Assembly: GCF_003086295.3 (NCBI RefSeq)
Contig: NC_092047.1
Coordinates: 119,266,449 to 119,330,448 of the forward strand
Direction: 5' to 3'
Length of the DNA stretch: 64,000 nucleotides
Source: Arachis hypogaea
Lineage: Eukaryota > Streptophyta > Magnoliopsida > Fabales > Fabaceae
Within the stretch, counting starts at the first letter, position 1; every line of letters begins with the position of its first letter. The notes under the pieces were generated by a model. That model was not told the origin of the DNA. It was given only the letters and a program-made list of their open reading frames with translations, and did no database searches. Below, piece by piece: positions 49,702 to 63,263 of the stretch. Position numbers and translations under genes: made by a program.

Positions 49702-49889
49702 GTTGGGTTGGTCTAGTGGTTAGCTCACTAGTCCGCTTAAGCAAGTGTCGGGGGTTCGAATCCCGCCTTGTGCATGCAGCAACCCATTGGCCAGCGGCAA
49801 ACCCTTAAATGGAGCTCAATACCGCGGCGGATTAGTCCTTGACCTGTCGGGTTGGGGGATACCGTGGGAAACCAAAAAAAAAAAAAAAA
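49702..49889 (+). mobile_element. tRNA-derived SINE, best copy in the window
   Basis: An A box TGGTCTAGTGG at 49709-49719 and a B box GGTTCGAATCCC at 49753-49764, spaced as in a tRNA, form the internal RNA polymerase III promoter. The tRNA-unrelated body (GGCCAGCGGCAAACCC, GGATTAGTCCTTGACC, GATACCGTGGGAAACC) ends in about 16 A. It directly abuts the hAT-like element. It is the reference copy for the five relics listed elsewhere. Confidence 0.88.
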
Positions 49890-50321
49890 GACATTTAAAA
49901 AAAATATTTCTACCTCATCAAATTCTCTAATCACCATGTAATAACATATGAATGTATTAAAAAATCTTCATACTAATGATACTATATGCCTATTCGTGGA
50001 TTCAATGAGTTACTTAACATAAATTGTTAGAATAAGCTTTATTAAAATAAATTTATTCTTTTCTTGTTGTTTAAATAAATTTTAAGTGTTACTTTAGAGA
50101 ATTATTTGAAGAATAAAATAAAGTTTAATCCTTAGTGAAACTGTGAAAGAGTGGCAAATTGGGAATATAGGAATTAGGAATTGGGGGAGGAAAAAAAATT
50201 GAAAGAAAATTACAAAACCCCTTTGCAGTTTGCAGTTTGCACTCAGCCAACAAAAACCCTAAAACCAAACCAAATTCAGCTCAGTTCAGCTGCGACACTT
50301 TCTTCAACAATCTTCGCAAAA

Positions 50322-52618
50322 ATGTTGAGAATCAAAACCGCTAAAACGCGCAGGGGAAAGCGAGAGCTTGAGAAGCGTGCTCCCCAACTCGTAAGTTCAT
50401 ACGATTTTCTCACGTTTGTTTCCCAGGAAAATCCGGTTCAGTTTTCCGGGAAAATTTCCCCCCTTTCTTCAAGTTTCGTTTTTTATGGTTATTTTAACTC
50501 TTTCGATTAGATTAGACAAATAGGGGTGTTGCTGATTTTTATTTTATTTTTTGCAGGTTGAATCAGGGAAGAAGACGCTACTACTTCACGGGACTAAGAC
50601 AAGCTCAGTGTTGAACTCTGTTTTGACGCAGATTTACCATCTGAAGAAGGAAAGTTCGGTGAAATACAGCAGAAAGAATGATAACATTAACCCTTTTGAG
50701 AGTGGTGGTGAGGTCCCTTTGGAGTTCTTCTCTCGGAAAACGGATTGCAGCATCTTTGTGGTGAGTCTGCTTTGGAAACTAAACATCATTATTTGTATGT
50801 GCCTATTATGTTCTGAATGGATTTTGGAACCATCCTCATTTGGTATATTGCAGTTTGTTTTTTGATTATACTGGTGGATAATAGAGTAGTGCTTGTTTAT
50901 TAGTAACTTGGGAATTGGAGCATGTTTTCTGTGGCAGTTTTGTTTCATGAGGTTTTGTTGGTTTTACTTATTGATAATAATATTGTCGAAGATTTTGTTG
51001 TCTTTCTTAAATGGTGCTTGTATTATGCTGACTTCGTTGTAAATGATGGTTTTTAGTTCCTTTGCTTCTGCTGAACCTTTTTTTCCAGTTTGCTTAAACT
51101 CTTATTAGTAAGCCATGGACTTGATGAGCTTTTTTTTTGGGGGGGAGGGGGAGGGGGAGGGGGAGGGGGGAAGATTGAGTTCTCCTTATTTGGTTATCAT
51201 ATTTACAATATTTTGCTCTCACTGTCATTAAGCACTTATATTCCCAAGGTTAAGTATCTGAGAAACTATACGTGTTTCTAAATTTTAAGCTATTCAAATT
51301 TGATGTTATTTCATGTGAAGGATATATTTAATAATAATGGAAGATAAATGGCAATTTCTATTGTCTTTCAATCCTTTTTTTGTTAGCCAAACATTTTGAT
51401 GCGAATACGTATCTTATCAAATTTTAGACAAGTTTTTGCATGCAATAGCAATAGCAATTGACATATTAATATAGGCGCCAAGTTGAATTTCGTTGCGTTC
51501 CTTATTCTTGCACATGTCTCAAAGGGATCTCTTAAATGTTTTTTTGCAGTATGGATCTCACTCAAAGAAGCGACCTAACAACCTTGTTATAGGGAGGATG
51601 TATGATCACCATATCTATGATCTAGTTGAAGTCGGGGTTGAAAATTTTAAGCCATTGGACTCATTTACTTATGATAAAAAATTAGCTCCAAAAGAAGGGT
51701 CAAAACCTTTCATATGTTTTATTGGAGAAGGATTTGAGGCTGTAGAAGAACTAAAACATTTAAAGGAAGTCTTACTTGATCTTTTTCGTGGAGAGGTGCA
51801 TTTCCGCTTTTTGAACTCTCAGATGTACTGTTTTTTCAAGTGGTGTTATATTAAAAAAATCGTGGATTTGATTTACAGGTTGTGGAGAATATAAATCTTG
51901 CTGGAGTGGATCGTGCATATGTAGTTTCTGCGGTGTCTCCAAACAGGGTATTTTTTACACACTGTGCATTACGACTGAAAAAATCAGGCACCGTTGTGCC
52001 AAGAATGGAATTGGTCGAAGTTGGCCCTTCCATGGACATGGTAATTCGTCGGCATCGTCCACCTAATGAGAGTTTGAGGAAGGAAGCCTTCAAAACTTCA
52101 CTGCAGAAGCCAAAGAAAAAGGTTGGTGAATGCCCAAATCTCCTTAGGTTATCTGTTAATATGAAGTTAAGTTGTATCACTAAATTGTGTACTTTGTTGG
52201 TCACAGGAGAAGAATGTTAAAGGGGATCCATTACAAGGGAAGATTGGAAGTATTTATATTCCAGATCAGAAGGTAAGAGTTGTGCATATCTATATATTTC
52301 TTTAGTCTTGCTCATAACCAAGCCAACTCAATCTTCTTTGCCATTGGATGAGATGTCGGACCCAAATCGACCAAGGTTCCACACCCCATCCAATGATCAA
52401 AGGAAGTGAGTTGGCTTAGTGTACAAATATAAGTGAATACAACAAACATTTATCTCTTCCGAGACCATTATCTAATCACTTAGACTAAATTATTGGTTGT
52501 TTAGATTGGAGAAATGTCTTTACCTAACAAATCGAAGGGGGTGAAGAGGGAGCGCCGAGAAGCCAAGCAGAACAGGGGCGAGCAACATTCTTCCAAAAGA
52601 AGGAAGGAAGATTCTTAA
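50322..52618 (+). CDS. RPF2: Ribosome production factor 2 homolog (Brix domain)
   Basis: Six exons (50322-50390, 50557-50760, 51550-51795, 51879-52121, 52207-52272, 52505-52618), all joined in phase 0, give 313 residues, close to the plant RPF2 length as I recall it. The start MLRIKTAKTRRGKRELEKRAP is the conserved basic N-terminus of the family. The Brix domain spans about residues 30-250: KKTLLLHGTKTS, LKKESSVKYSRKN, FFSRKTDCSIF, KKRPNNLVIGRMYD and VDRAYVVSA. The C-terminus is Lys/Arg-rich (KRERREAKQNRGEQ, SSKRRKED), as expected for a nucleolar protein. RPF2 acts with RRS1 to bring the 5S RNP into the pre-60S ribosome. The open frame continues upstream of 50322 but has no ATG there. It converges on HSFA3. 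Confidence 0.95.
51139..51170 (+). repeat. G-rich tract in RPF2 intron 2
   Basis: An almost pure G run broken by single A, of the form (GGGGGA)n, lies between T9 and an AAGATT flank. It could form a G-quadruplex on the sense strand and pre-mRNA. Confidence 0.9.
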
Positions 52619-53791
52619 TGTTCTAAATTGCACATGTTGGCTTGCTGTGAGTTTTGATAGTAAAGGGTGATCAAATTGTATCAGACTAGATGGTTTAGGT
52701 TACATGAATTTTAAGTATTCCCTGTATGTATGGGAGTTTTGTCATGTTATTTCCCTTATTATAGTTTTTGCCCTTAAAATTTTGCCACACCCAAGTGACC
52801 TCCATTATCCCAGTTTGTGATTCGGTTGTTTGTTTATTCATATAGGATTAAACTTCAAATATATTTGATTCCAATGAAATTCTATATGATTATAGCATGA
52901 ATCAATTAAGTTCACCAAAAAAATGTATCAATTTGAGCTAGTAATATGAGCCACAGCCACTAATGCAAGATTTTAATTTGTACAATTCATTTTTTAATAA
53001 AAAGATGTCTAAATATAATTTGTCGTCCAATTCTTCATGGATATTTTGAGTGCAAAGAACTGAAGAATCAATGTGTTGTTTCCTCTCCATTTTCTTATTT
53101 GTTGTCAATTGTCATCACTAGTGCATTGAAACATCATATTCATGGTGCTTTCGTACCGAAAAAAATCCCAATTGCAAGTTTGCAACATGTGTTCACCCCA
53201 CCATGGAGGTGCCTTGTATTGGAGCCCCAAGAGTTTATATGCCATAAAACCATAAAATGACCTAATCATGTGCATAATGTTCATATATAAATAGAATAAA
53301 TCAAAGTAAAATGACATAACAAAGGAGGAAAAATACCAATAATCTATAAACCCTTTTGAATAACAAAAAAAGAAAAGAACAAGTAAGAAATCAACCAAAA
53401 ACATGTAGACAGCTTACCTTGTATCTGCATTTATTTGATGAAAAAATACCTTGATGGAACACGATCCTGATATTCACTTGAATCATCATAAAATGAGAAA
53501 CCCCAGCAATTCAGTACCAGTTGGTCAATAGGATGATATGATTTGATTGAATGAAAGTTATTATCAGTAATTGAGCAAACAATTAGATTCTACTCAAGTA
53601 TAAACAATTATAGAAATAATCTAAAGAATAGAAAAGCTGCAAATGAAGAAAGAATGAAAGCCAGTAAATGAACACTGTTTATAAACCAAACATCAAAATA
53701 ATATGGCCCCTAGAATTATAATCTAATCATATCAAGTATCCAAGGGCAATAATGCATGCAGAAGCAGCTGAAGCCCTATGGATTAACATTC
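52619..53791. other. Convergent spacer between RPF2 and HSFA3
   Basis: It contains the 3' UTRs of both genes. No coding region was recognised. A roughly 99-codon minus-strand open frame at 53105-53404 is Phe/Tyr/Met-rich and looks like chance. Confidence 0.55.
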
Positions 53792-56310
53792 TTAAGGTCT
53801 ATCATCTTCTGGCTGGCCACCTTGACTCTCCTTTTTATCCATTGGAGATTCATCAGCTGGCCACTTATCAATTCCTAAACTTCCTGAGCCGATATCCCAT
53901 ATGTCGGACACGCCACTAGTGCCTCCGAATTCTGGTACGCCATGGTTGACAGGATTACCCCACAGCTCATTCCCACAACTTGAAGCAGCAACACTAGCAT
54001 TGAAGGCAGGGTCCCATGCATCTTCTTGTTTGATAATGCCTTCAGTTCCAACAGGGGGAAACACAGGAAACTCTCTTTCCCTTGACAACTCGTCCGGGAA
54101 GGAAACAAAGTATTCTGAAAGAACATCTTGACTTGGGTTGAAGGCATTTTTCCCTTCGGAAAGAGGATCTTCAAGTCCATAGCTTGATGATCCTTCTCCA
54201 ACAATTCCTGGAGTTGGCATGGCCTCATGCAATGCACCCAATTCATCTGACATGATTTTGTCCAACTGCAAAGTCAGATTTTCTGCACCAACAGAAATTT
54301 CTCTTGCCAAGTCCTGTGAGAGATATTGAGGAGACTGTTCAAAGGAAACTGGATTTAGTTCCGGAGTTTCAGAAGAAACTGTTCTATTTTTCCAATCAGG
54401 TTGGTACCTCACTACCTGACCTTTGGGAGTTTCGGAATTTCCTGCTTCGTGTTGATGCTTGATAAACTTCCTTCTTGCTTTTGGAGATTCTATCTGTCTT
54501 TGTTCCTTCTTATCCCTAAGGCGAGCCAAGAAGGCCGGATTCTGAAATAACTTGGCCAAGAAGGAAACCATTTGTTTCTGCCTTTGCTCTGCAGATTCTA
54601 GTCTCTGATTCACTTCTCCAGCATGGTGAACCGTTCTTCGCTGTTGTTGCTGCAAATCAACCACCTCTTGCATTAACATACTTCTCTCCTTCCTCAGTAG
54701 CTCTATTTCAACCTCGAGTCCAGGTCTCCCAGCATCAATAGAAGTTCCAATGTGGCTACCAACTTGCTGCGATTGAGTTGACCTGCGCCGTTGGATGTTC
54801 TTCAGTAAATGTTTCTTCCCTCGCTGGAAAGCTTCATTGAAAAACTCCCACTTGTCAGTGTCAATCTTGCGGAATCCCTGGATACAAACACCAACTAACC
54901 TGAGAATACATGAAGCACAAAGAGAAAGCCCCCAAGGGCAAGGACAATGGGGGAGGAAAAAGAAAACAATTAGCCAAAGGCAAAACAAGTTTTCCTGGCA
55001 CACCAAGTTATGAGCAGATGAATCTGTATTGGAGAATGCAATCTGTGAATCCAAAATAATCTATATAACAAAAGCATAAGAAGAATCAATCATTCAGAAC
55101 AAATCTAAATTCTGGCAGAACACAAAAGCAACCTGCCAAAACCCAAGATCACTTACTACCTGCGAAAGACGAAACCCCTTCTTCTATAGAAGGGGAAAAT
55201 TTCTGCTCTGGCCAGTTCCAGTAGTAGAAGCTTCTCAATCCTAACTACAATGCAACTAGAAAACATATGAACAGGGTTCTTTCCATTAACAATATGGTAA
55301 TAAAGGCTTATGGCCAGCCTAAGAAGTAATCCTTTAAGAACAATATATAGATATAGGTCCAAAATATGTAAAGGGTGCCTCTAATCACAATTAGGAAAGC
55401 ACAGAAACAGAAACAAACCATGCTTCACTCTAACTACCTGCATCCAAACACTACAAAATCACAGATATATTTAGAAAATTCATTCAAAGCAAACAATATC
55501 TTGTGCAACAAGAAGGGTCAATTCAGAAATAAGGATACAGCAGCAAAAATACCTCAAAAATTTTTCTTTTTTACATTCTTAGTTGATAATAAATACATAA
55601 AGTTTCACAATCAAAATATACATAGCTGATCTCCACCAAACCCAATTACAAAGAGAAAAAAAAAAAACAGACATGGGGGGAAGTACAACAAAAAAGAATA
55701 CACAGAAATGTTAAATGGGTGTCAAAAGAAAAATACATACAGAAAACCAAAATCAAAAACACAAAAAGTTACATACAGATCACACAGCCATTAGAGGCAG
55801 TGTTCAAGCAATACCCACGTAAGTATTCAGCTGGCGAACAAAACTGGAGAAATTGTTGTGCTTGAAATTCCGAGGCAACACGAGCCTTGAAAACTCCATA
55901 GGGTCCCACACAACGAAGCTAGCACCAGTGGAGCCCCATGAGATGATAGGATCCAAAGAAGGGTCATCCACAAGGTCGAAGGTTTTAGACAAAAAGGGTG
56001 GAACAGGATTCCCGTGCAAGCACTCCAATGGCTGAGGCAATGGCCCAACAGCCCCAGTGGTGGTGGTTATTGTTGTAGTTGTAGATGGTGGTTGTGGTGG
56101 TGGATGGTTCATAGCTGTTGAGAATGATTCAAACTCCATGAAAGAGGTATCATCAATAATGTCAAAAGAGTCATCAAAAGCTGATGAGAATGGTTGAGAA
56201 CTAAACTCCAAAGGAGAGAACCCTGTTGTGGACATCCCCAGCTGCTCAATATCAGAAGGAGAATCAGGTGCTGGAGCTTTACCCTTTGGTTCCTCGTTTG
56301 GTTTTTTCAT
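53792..56310 (-). CDS. HSFA3: Heat stress transcription factor A3
   Basis: Two exons on the minus strand (55819-56310 and 53792-54877) give 525 residues. The DNA-binding domain spans about residues 104-196 ([46 protein letters not shown]) and is split by the intron at the position conserved in plant HSFs; the donor is GTGGGT. The HR-A/B oligomerisation coiled coil is about 218-280 with the class A extended spacing, followed by a basic nuclear signal KARRKFIK near 297-304. The C-terminus lacks a typical single AHA motif. It has dispersed Trp motifs ([29 protein letters not shown]), as in HSFA3, which identify the subclass. HSFA3 activates heat-shock protein genes downstream of DREB2A and supports heat memory in Arabidopsis. 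The N-terminal extension before the DNA-binding domain is long and Pro/Thr-rich. Confidence 0.93.
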
Positions 56311-58424
56311 CTTTTGGTTCCTAATATATACTAAGAATCAGAAAACAGAGAACACTGTAATGGGTTGGGTTTGGTTTTGGGTTGTGATGTGTGAGGGGTA
56401 AATTGGAGTTGAAGGAGAGTGAAATGGAGAAGTGGGGTTGGAATGAAACCTTAAAAGGGTTGAAAGGCGGTGGAATGTAGCCACTGTTGGAGTAGGAGTA
56501 GAGCTACGTCGATGGCGGTGGCAGAGTAAGGCCATTGATCAGATGATTTGGGAAATTGTGTGGGGTTGAGAACTTAGAACACTGATGAAGAATGAAAGCA
56601 CCGACCTTGGGATTTGGGGTTATGAGTAGAAAACAAGGTTGTTTCCTGGTAGTTACGTTGGTTCCAGTTAGTATCTGGTTGTAGATTGTGACGGGGTTTT
56701 GTGGGACCAGGTGTGGCATGAGATATTTTTGGTCATAGATGGAAGTTTTGTTCTGTTCTTTGTTGTTTGGTCTCAGATACTGTTTCTGTTCCTAGGTGGA
56801 TTAGATATTATTGGTGGTCAGAGAGTGTGTGTTTTTGTGGCTTGGATTCTGGTAGGTGCAAGTGCAAGTTGTCTGGTCTAAGGTCTAATGCTTAGTAGAG
56901 AAGGGAAAGGTTTCAGCCAAGTTTTTACTGGCCACAAGGGTGTTAGCCAATCATAGAGAAGTATACTTGGTTTTGGTTTTGGGTTCAGATATCTTGTCTG
57001 GTAATAATGATTTCATGGACCCAACTAATTTTATTTTAGATATTTTATACTATTTTAAATTTTTTTTCCTTTTAATAATTAAAGTTTGGGTAGACTAGAT
57101 CTTTTATTTGTTGCAGGTCTAGAAACACGTGAGTTTTTCGTTCTTTACTCACGTCAATATTTTCTTTGATGAAGTGTTGTGCGGATTGAAATCCCAATCA
57201 CAAAAACGAGAAAAAAGAAAAAGGGAAAGAAAAAGTGGAAAATGTAAATAAGATTTTGTTCTAGTTGCGAGACACGCTTTATTTATTACTGGCCTATTAA
57301 TTTGCCAATAAAATTCTGACAAATCTTAGTGTATAATATATAACATTGACTTTCATTATTGCTTTTTACAAAACCGAGTTAGAATTTAATTGAACGAAGA
57401 TTCTAGATCAACGTGCCAGCAAAACCATTTGGAATAGTTAAATTGTGGGGTCATATCTCATGGGCTTTATTTTCACTTGCAAATTGTAACACAAACATTG
57501 GATTTTTTAAAACTTAATTTCGTTATGTGGTTAGCGTAAAATTTGTTGGATTTATAATGTGTTGTGACTTATGAACTATGAATAATCCATTACGAAAAGA
57601 ATAACGAGAGTAAGAATTGTGAAAATGGCAGCCATTAATATTAATAACACAGAAATTATAGGTACAAGCCGTGTGAACCGTGGGAGTGAGTGGTTTGAAC
57701 TTTGAATAGTGAGGTGATGCAAGTGAAGGAGAGGGACCAATTTGGATTGAAAGGGTTACTAACCACTTTCAAATGGGATTTGTGGTGCCCCCTAATTCTT
57801 GTTCACTGCTACTCTCAACTTCAAAAAGAACCAAGTTGTCCTTTGCTGCTGCCGTTTGTTTTGTTGGAAGATTCAGAAAAAGAGAATCTCTACAAAATAA
57901 GGAAATGAAGGGACATAGTCAAACAAGATTGACTAGTGAAGCTGCCAGATTCAGTTAATGAAATGAAAAGCTGGCCCAAAAGAATAGTTAAGCATAAATT
58001 ACCAGCAAAGCTGATTATCATTAAGTGAATGTAATTACAAGGGGAAAATTTTCTTACATACAAAATCATGAAAGAAGAAAAAAAATAATCAAACATTTCT
58101 TCGTCAAATTACAAGATCACCTAATCAAACAATTTTGTTGGAACAAAGATGGAGTAACCTTGCATTGGGCTGAAAATCAGTATTCTGAAATCAGAATTAG
58201 AACAGAGATGTACAAATTGACCTGCAAATATTAAGATATTAAGCATTAATTATACTAGAAGTTACAAAAACAATTAAGTCACAATCGTTTAGACAAGGAT
58301 TTGGCAAGATCACAACGGAATTTGACACGTACCTAGGACAATTTAAACAGTGTAATCCTGTTAGACATCAAAACCAATAAAAATCCTGTGGTATGTGCAT
58401 GGATAACAAAATGGCTTCCAACCA
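56311..58424. other. HSFA3 promoter region and CTR1 3' flank
   Basis: The HSFA3 leader and promoter are at the left and the CTR1 3' UTR at the right; the two genes are tandem on the minus strand. Short frames around 57700-57960 show no family I recognise and no splice-supported continuation. Confidence 0.5.
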
Positions 58425-61400
58425 TTATGTAAGTAGTGGCATGTTTGGATGACCAGGTTGAGATGAAGGGGCTTTGATCAATGGCCTCAAAGAATCCATA
58501 ATACTTGAGAAAGAAGGGCGTTTCCAGGGCTCACTGCAGTAAAAAAAAAGTATATCAATATAAGTCATAATATTGAAGCGGGATTCGAAGATAGATGATG
58601 TATCTGAACTCACTCAGCCCAACAAGCCTCGATTAGTGCAGCTACGTGGGGATTCAAATCATGTGGAATCTCGAGCCTTTTCCTCTTAAAGCCAACAGCT
58701 GCTACAACCTACAAGGAAACAGTATGCACAGTGAAGACTGAAGCAATACAGAAGCACTATATGCAAGTTGAACCAGACCATCATGAAACAGGAAAATGCT
58801 CTAAAGTCAACTAAGAACCTGCAATAATAAAATACTTCTATGTACTCCATCAATCCATCCACACTGGCCATTTTGATGAAATTGATAGTCTCGTGTTTTT
58901 TATCCTCATGATCACATTATGATCAAGAAGAACAGCCACTAAAATTAGCTTCATAAATTTTAACAGGATCCTAACCATTTGATGTACACTTGTGTGAGTT
59001 GTGCCTATCTCTCTATTCACATGACTTGAAATATCCATAAGAAACATGAGATGTTGCATTCTCTCAATTGATACTAGCTTCATCCTATATACATAACTTT
59101 CATATTTTTATTAGCACCACTTCAGCAGCATGACATTGTAAACTATATTCTCATGCTTGCAAGTATCAATCTAAATAATCTTCCACATGAACTGCAGCAA
59201 TATAATCATAACAAAACTCTAAGCACACTATAATTTTATTTATGATGGGTAAACAACAAACCTGTGCTGGATTCAAATTACCCCATGGCTGTTGTAGGGT
59301 TGCAAGCTCCCACAAGATTACGCCAAAGCTGTACACATCTGACTTCTCATTTGATGGCTCGTCACGAAGAACTTCTGGAGCCATCCACTCAGGCTAAGGT
59401 AGGGAAAGGAGAAAAATTAAATGTGTAACTATAGAAACAAACCTCTTAGACAAAGGATTTAAAAAACAGATATATGTCTGCATCTTACAGTTCCAGCAGC
59501 TGACTTGGATGAGAGAAATGTATTGGCCTTTAATCGAGAGAGCCCAAAATCACAAACCTAGAAAAAAAGGTACAAGAAAACTTTTTTTTAAGTAGCAAAT
59601 TTGACTATTTGGTGTACTAGAGAAATATCCATTATTACCTTCACTGTGTATTTCTTGTCAACAAGAAGGTTTGGAGACTTCAGATCTCTATGAACAATTG
59701 GGGGATTACGTTTATGAAGATAGTTCATTCCCTTTGCCTAAAATGAGAAATGATATTGTTACCAAAGAAAACAAGGGTTATGACATGACAAATTTAAAAT
59801 ATTAAAATGAAGCAGAAAAATAATATTTATTTTCTAAATGCATACCACATCATAAGCCATACTAAGCCTACGCCTCTCATCCAGCACCTCTTTGGCACCA
59901 GGTCTGTGCAAGAGCCTATATAAGCTACCCCTGCACTCGGTTCAAAATCACTTAGAATCTCATGGTTAAAATATCCTATAGCCATAAAAAAAATTAAAAA
60001 AGTTAAAAAAAATAAAAACTCTTTTCAGGAGAGAGGATGAAAGACAGGTAAAGAGGTTTCATAAACCTGGATAAATATTCTGTGACAATAGATAAATTAG
60101 GAGGCTGAGTGACCGCGCCCATAAATAAAACAATATTTGGATGCCGCAATCGTTTCATTATTGCAACCTAGCAAAAGAAGTATAACTCAAATCAATGGCA
60201 AAAAATTATATTCGAAGAGCAACAGGCATTTCCTCTACATTAAACATGGTCAGAACTTATATTCCTTTGAGCATACCTCCCTCAGGAATTCCTTGAAACG
60301 TTCAGCATGAAAATCTTGTTCCATCAAAATCTTAACAGCAACATCCTGCAATTTGTAATGTTTTGGACGAGGTAGACAATTAACAAATTTTGGCATAAGG
60401 CTTGAACTAATTTCACTATATTTGTACTTGATATAAGTTTTTCATATAAATATGAACATAATCTTAGTCATTAGTCATTTGTCTCACAATATATCATTTA
60501 TTTGTTGTTTCATTTTATTGCCTAAATAGATTATCTGATATCTCTTTACATTCAATCCCAATACTTTCAACAGAAACAAGTCAAACAACCGTGTGTGTGT
60601 GTGTGAGAGAGAGAGAGACTTACTGAGCCATTCCACTCAGCACGATGTACAGTCCCAAAAGAACCTGAAATATAACAGATCATTTCCAATTAACAAATGC
60701 TAATACCAATTACGCAAATAATGGTTCAAGAAGAACCAAGTGATCTTACCTATATTTATTAAATGGTAACTAATGTGTCATTTAGGTCTGTATCAGATCA
60801 TACTTATAATAAGAGGATTTGTAGGAGCAAGGTAAAATTTTATCATTGCGTGATATTTTCATAGCTCTTTATTTAATTGAAGGATTGTTCTGATGGTTTC
60901 CCTATGAACTATGGTGTTCATTCAAATCATAAATTCTTTAAGGGAACCTCCCTGTCAACTATGTAATTGGCTTGGCAACAGTATTGTACTTATGAAGTTA
61001 TGAGCTTGATTCTTGTATTCTTCTTCTTTTGCCATCACTAACGATGTTATCCATTCTACTTATCCGGGTTATTTTCTCTCTAAGATATGTCTGTTTCGTC
61101 ACCAGAAAAAATGAAGCTTTCTTTTATAGGGAAAAAATAAAGTATAATTTATAAAGTAGGAGATATACCTGATCCAATTCTCTCTTTTAAAACAAGATCA
61201 CTCCACGGTATGTCCAAATCCTCCATGTCAAGTGAAAACTCCCGTGGAGGTAATGGGGGTTGTATACCAACTGGACGCTTAAGTTTTACAGGCAGTGGAT
61301 CCTTGCTACTGTCTAAAATATTCTGCGGGCTACATGATTGGAATGCTTCAGAACCTTGATCACTTGTGCTTGGATGCAAAACATGTGGATGTACAGGTAG

Positions 61401-63201
61401 GTGAGAACTTATGCTGCTATCATTTGAATTAGGCCTAGGGTTATTCCTGTCCTTGCACTTTCCATCGAACTGTTCTGAAATGGAGAATCCAGAATCTATC
61501 AGTACACCTCCTATGATACAAAATTCAGGGTATCCTGTACTAGCAACTGGTTCAGGCGTAACAATAATTATATGTGCATAAGTGCATACCAGATTACGGA
61601 ATCACGTACAAAACTACAACTAATGTCCACCTCACATAAAGGACTATGTAAAGATATGCTTTTTGGCCTTATTATAGATGTCGAGTAACAAGTTTATCAA
61701 AAATTAGGCTACTCATTGTACCGTATGCATGTACTATTTAGAAAAACAATTGAATATATATCACATAAGTGGAAAAAATGAAATGATAATATCAGAAACC
61801 CAAATTTAAAGTAGTATGTATATATTGCAAGACATGTGAAACTACCTGCAGAACTGTTTTCAAAAACAAGCTCAAGGGATTGACAGTCAGAGAAATACTG
61901 TTGGGCCAGTGACCTGAAATCAATGGTAGGTTCAGCTGGTTTATGTCTGGGAAAGCGCAACGGTGAAGAAAATGAGATGGAAGATGGACCATTGAGCAAG
62001 GAATCAGGCTCGCACAAGTATCCTGGCCTCCCAATAAAATCAACAAGATACTCCCTGTAATTAAGTATATCAGAAACCAAGTGTGATTACTATTATATTG
62101 GGAAACATCTAATTTAGATGTCAATGAACATTCAGGCTAACCACAGACTTATGCCCTGTCACACCTTTGCACAACCTTCATGATAACCCATGCAAACTAA
62201 TTTTTGGAATGAAGCTCTAATTATAAACAGAAAAGTATACATGCATAGCAAAAATACCATATACCTCTCAAGCCCAAATCGGACAAGACAAGATGAAGCA
62301 TCATCCCGTTTGCAATATTTACAGCCCTTTGCAATTCGGCAGGGTAAGTCAATGGCATCGGCTAGTACCTGAAAAATATTAAACAAAAAGCATGTCATTC
62401 CAAAAACACTGCTTTAAAAATGGTTAGTGGCACGTGCTATAGAACAAACAAGTCAACTTAGCCAACATACATAATCATAACCTTAAAGCCCCACAGAGAA
62501 GTAGAGCCTTACTTTGAATAATATAGCACGATGCCTGCAGAGGCCAACAGATAGACTACCTATGGGAACAACGACAGAGCCTAAGCAATCCTTCAGATCA
62601 TTACTGCAATCTTTCCAGATGGAAAAGAAGTCATCCTCCCCAACAGAAGCTGAACCCCTTATTATAGCAATAAAATCATGTTAGACTGACAGACCAGACA
62701 CTGGGCTAACTAGGTCAGGCCAAGAATACCAAGAAGGCTTACCCCATACGACTGCAAACCAGCTTGGAAAGTTGATCGACAACCTCGGTGGGTGTTATGC
62801 TGCTAAGAGAAATACTATGTACTCTGTTTAGCAGTTCTTTTAAACTAGGGTCACTACGCCGATCCACCAAAACTACTTCAAGTGAAGAATCACTGCCAGG
62901 GTCCACAGACTTAAGTGTATCAACTGATGGAATTCGGCCATTTTCTTGCAGATCAGTGCACACTGTCCATACATAGGAATCCATCCCATAAATTAGGTAA
63001 AAGCCATCAGGAACCTTTTCGGAGTATGACAGGCAACCATTCACCTGATGCACACAATTAATAAGACAATAAATCAGCAATTGCGTATCAACCAATAAGT
63101 GAAGCAAATTATCCACATGAAAGTCATGAAACAATTTCTAGTTTCCTGCGTCTACTTTCCGAAACACCTTGAAAAAATTTTCAAAAAGAAAAATAGGGTG
63201 G

Positions 63202-63263
<62 letters not shown>

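Larger units (their letters stand above)
47700..50321. other. Divergent spacer between PCFS4 and RPF2
   Basis: A head-to-head intergenic region. It holds the PCFS4 leader and CT-rich promoter patch at the left, a MITE relic, a GC-rich hAT-like element, a SINE, and the RPF2 promoter and leader at the right. No additional gene was seen. Confidence 0.55.

Noticed and set aside
49753..49764. Possible tRNA gene (B box with an upstream A box)
   Set aside because: No acceptor stem or complete cloverleaf; the sequence continues into a repeated body with a poly-A tail, so it is a SINE head.
53105..53404. 99-codon minus-strand hydrophobic frame between RPF2 and HSFA3
   Set aside because: Composition follows local base bias; no homology recognised and no splice-supported extension.
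57702..57958. Overlapping 60-68 codon + frames upstream of HSFA3
   Set aside because: Two frames overlap the same DNA with neither showing a known motif; more likely unconstrained intergenic DNA, though an unrecognised short gene cannot be excluded.
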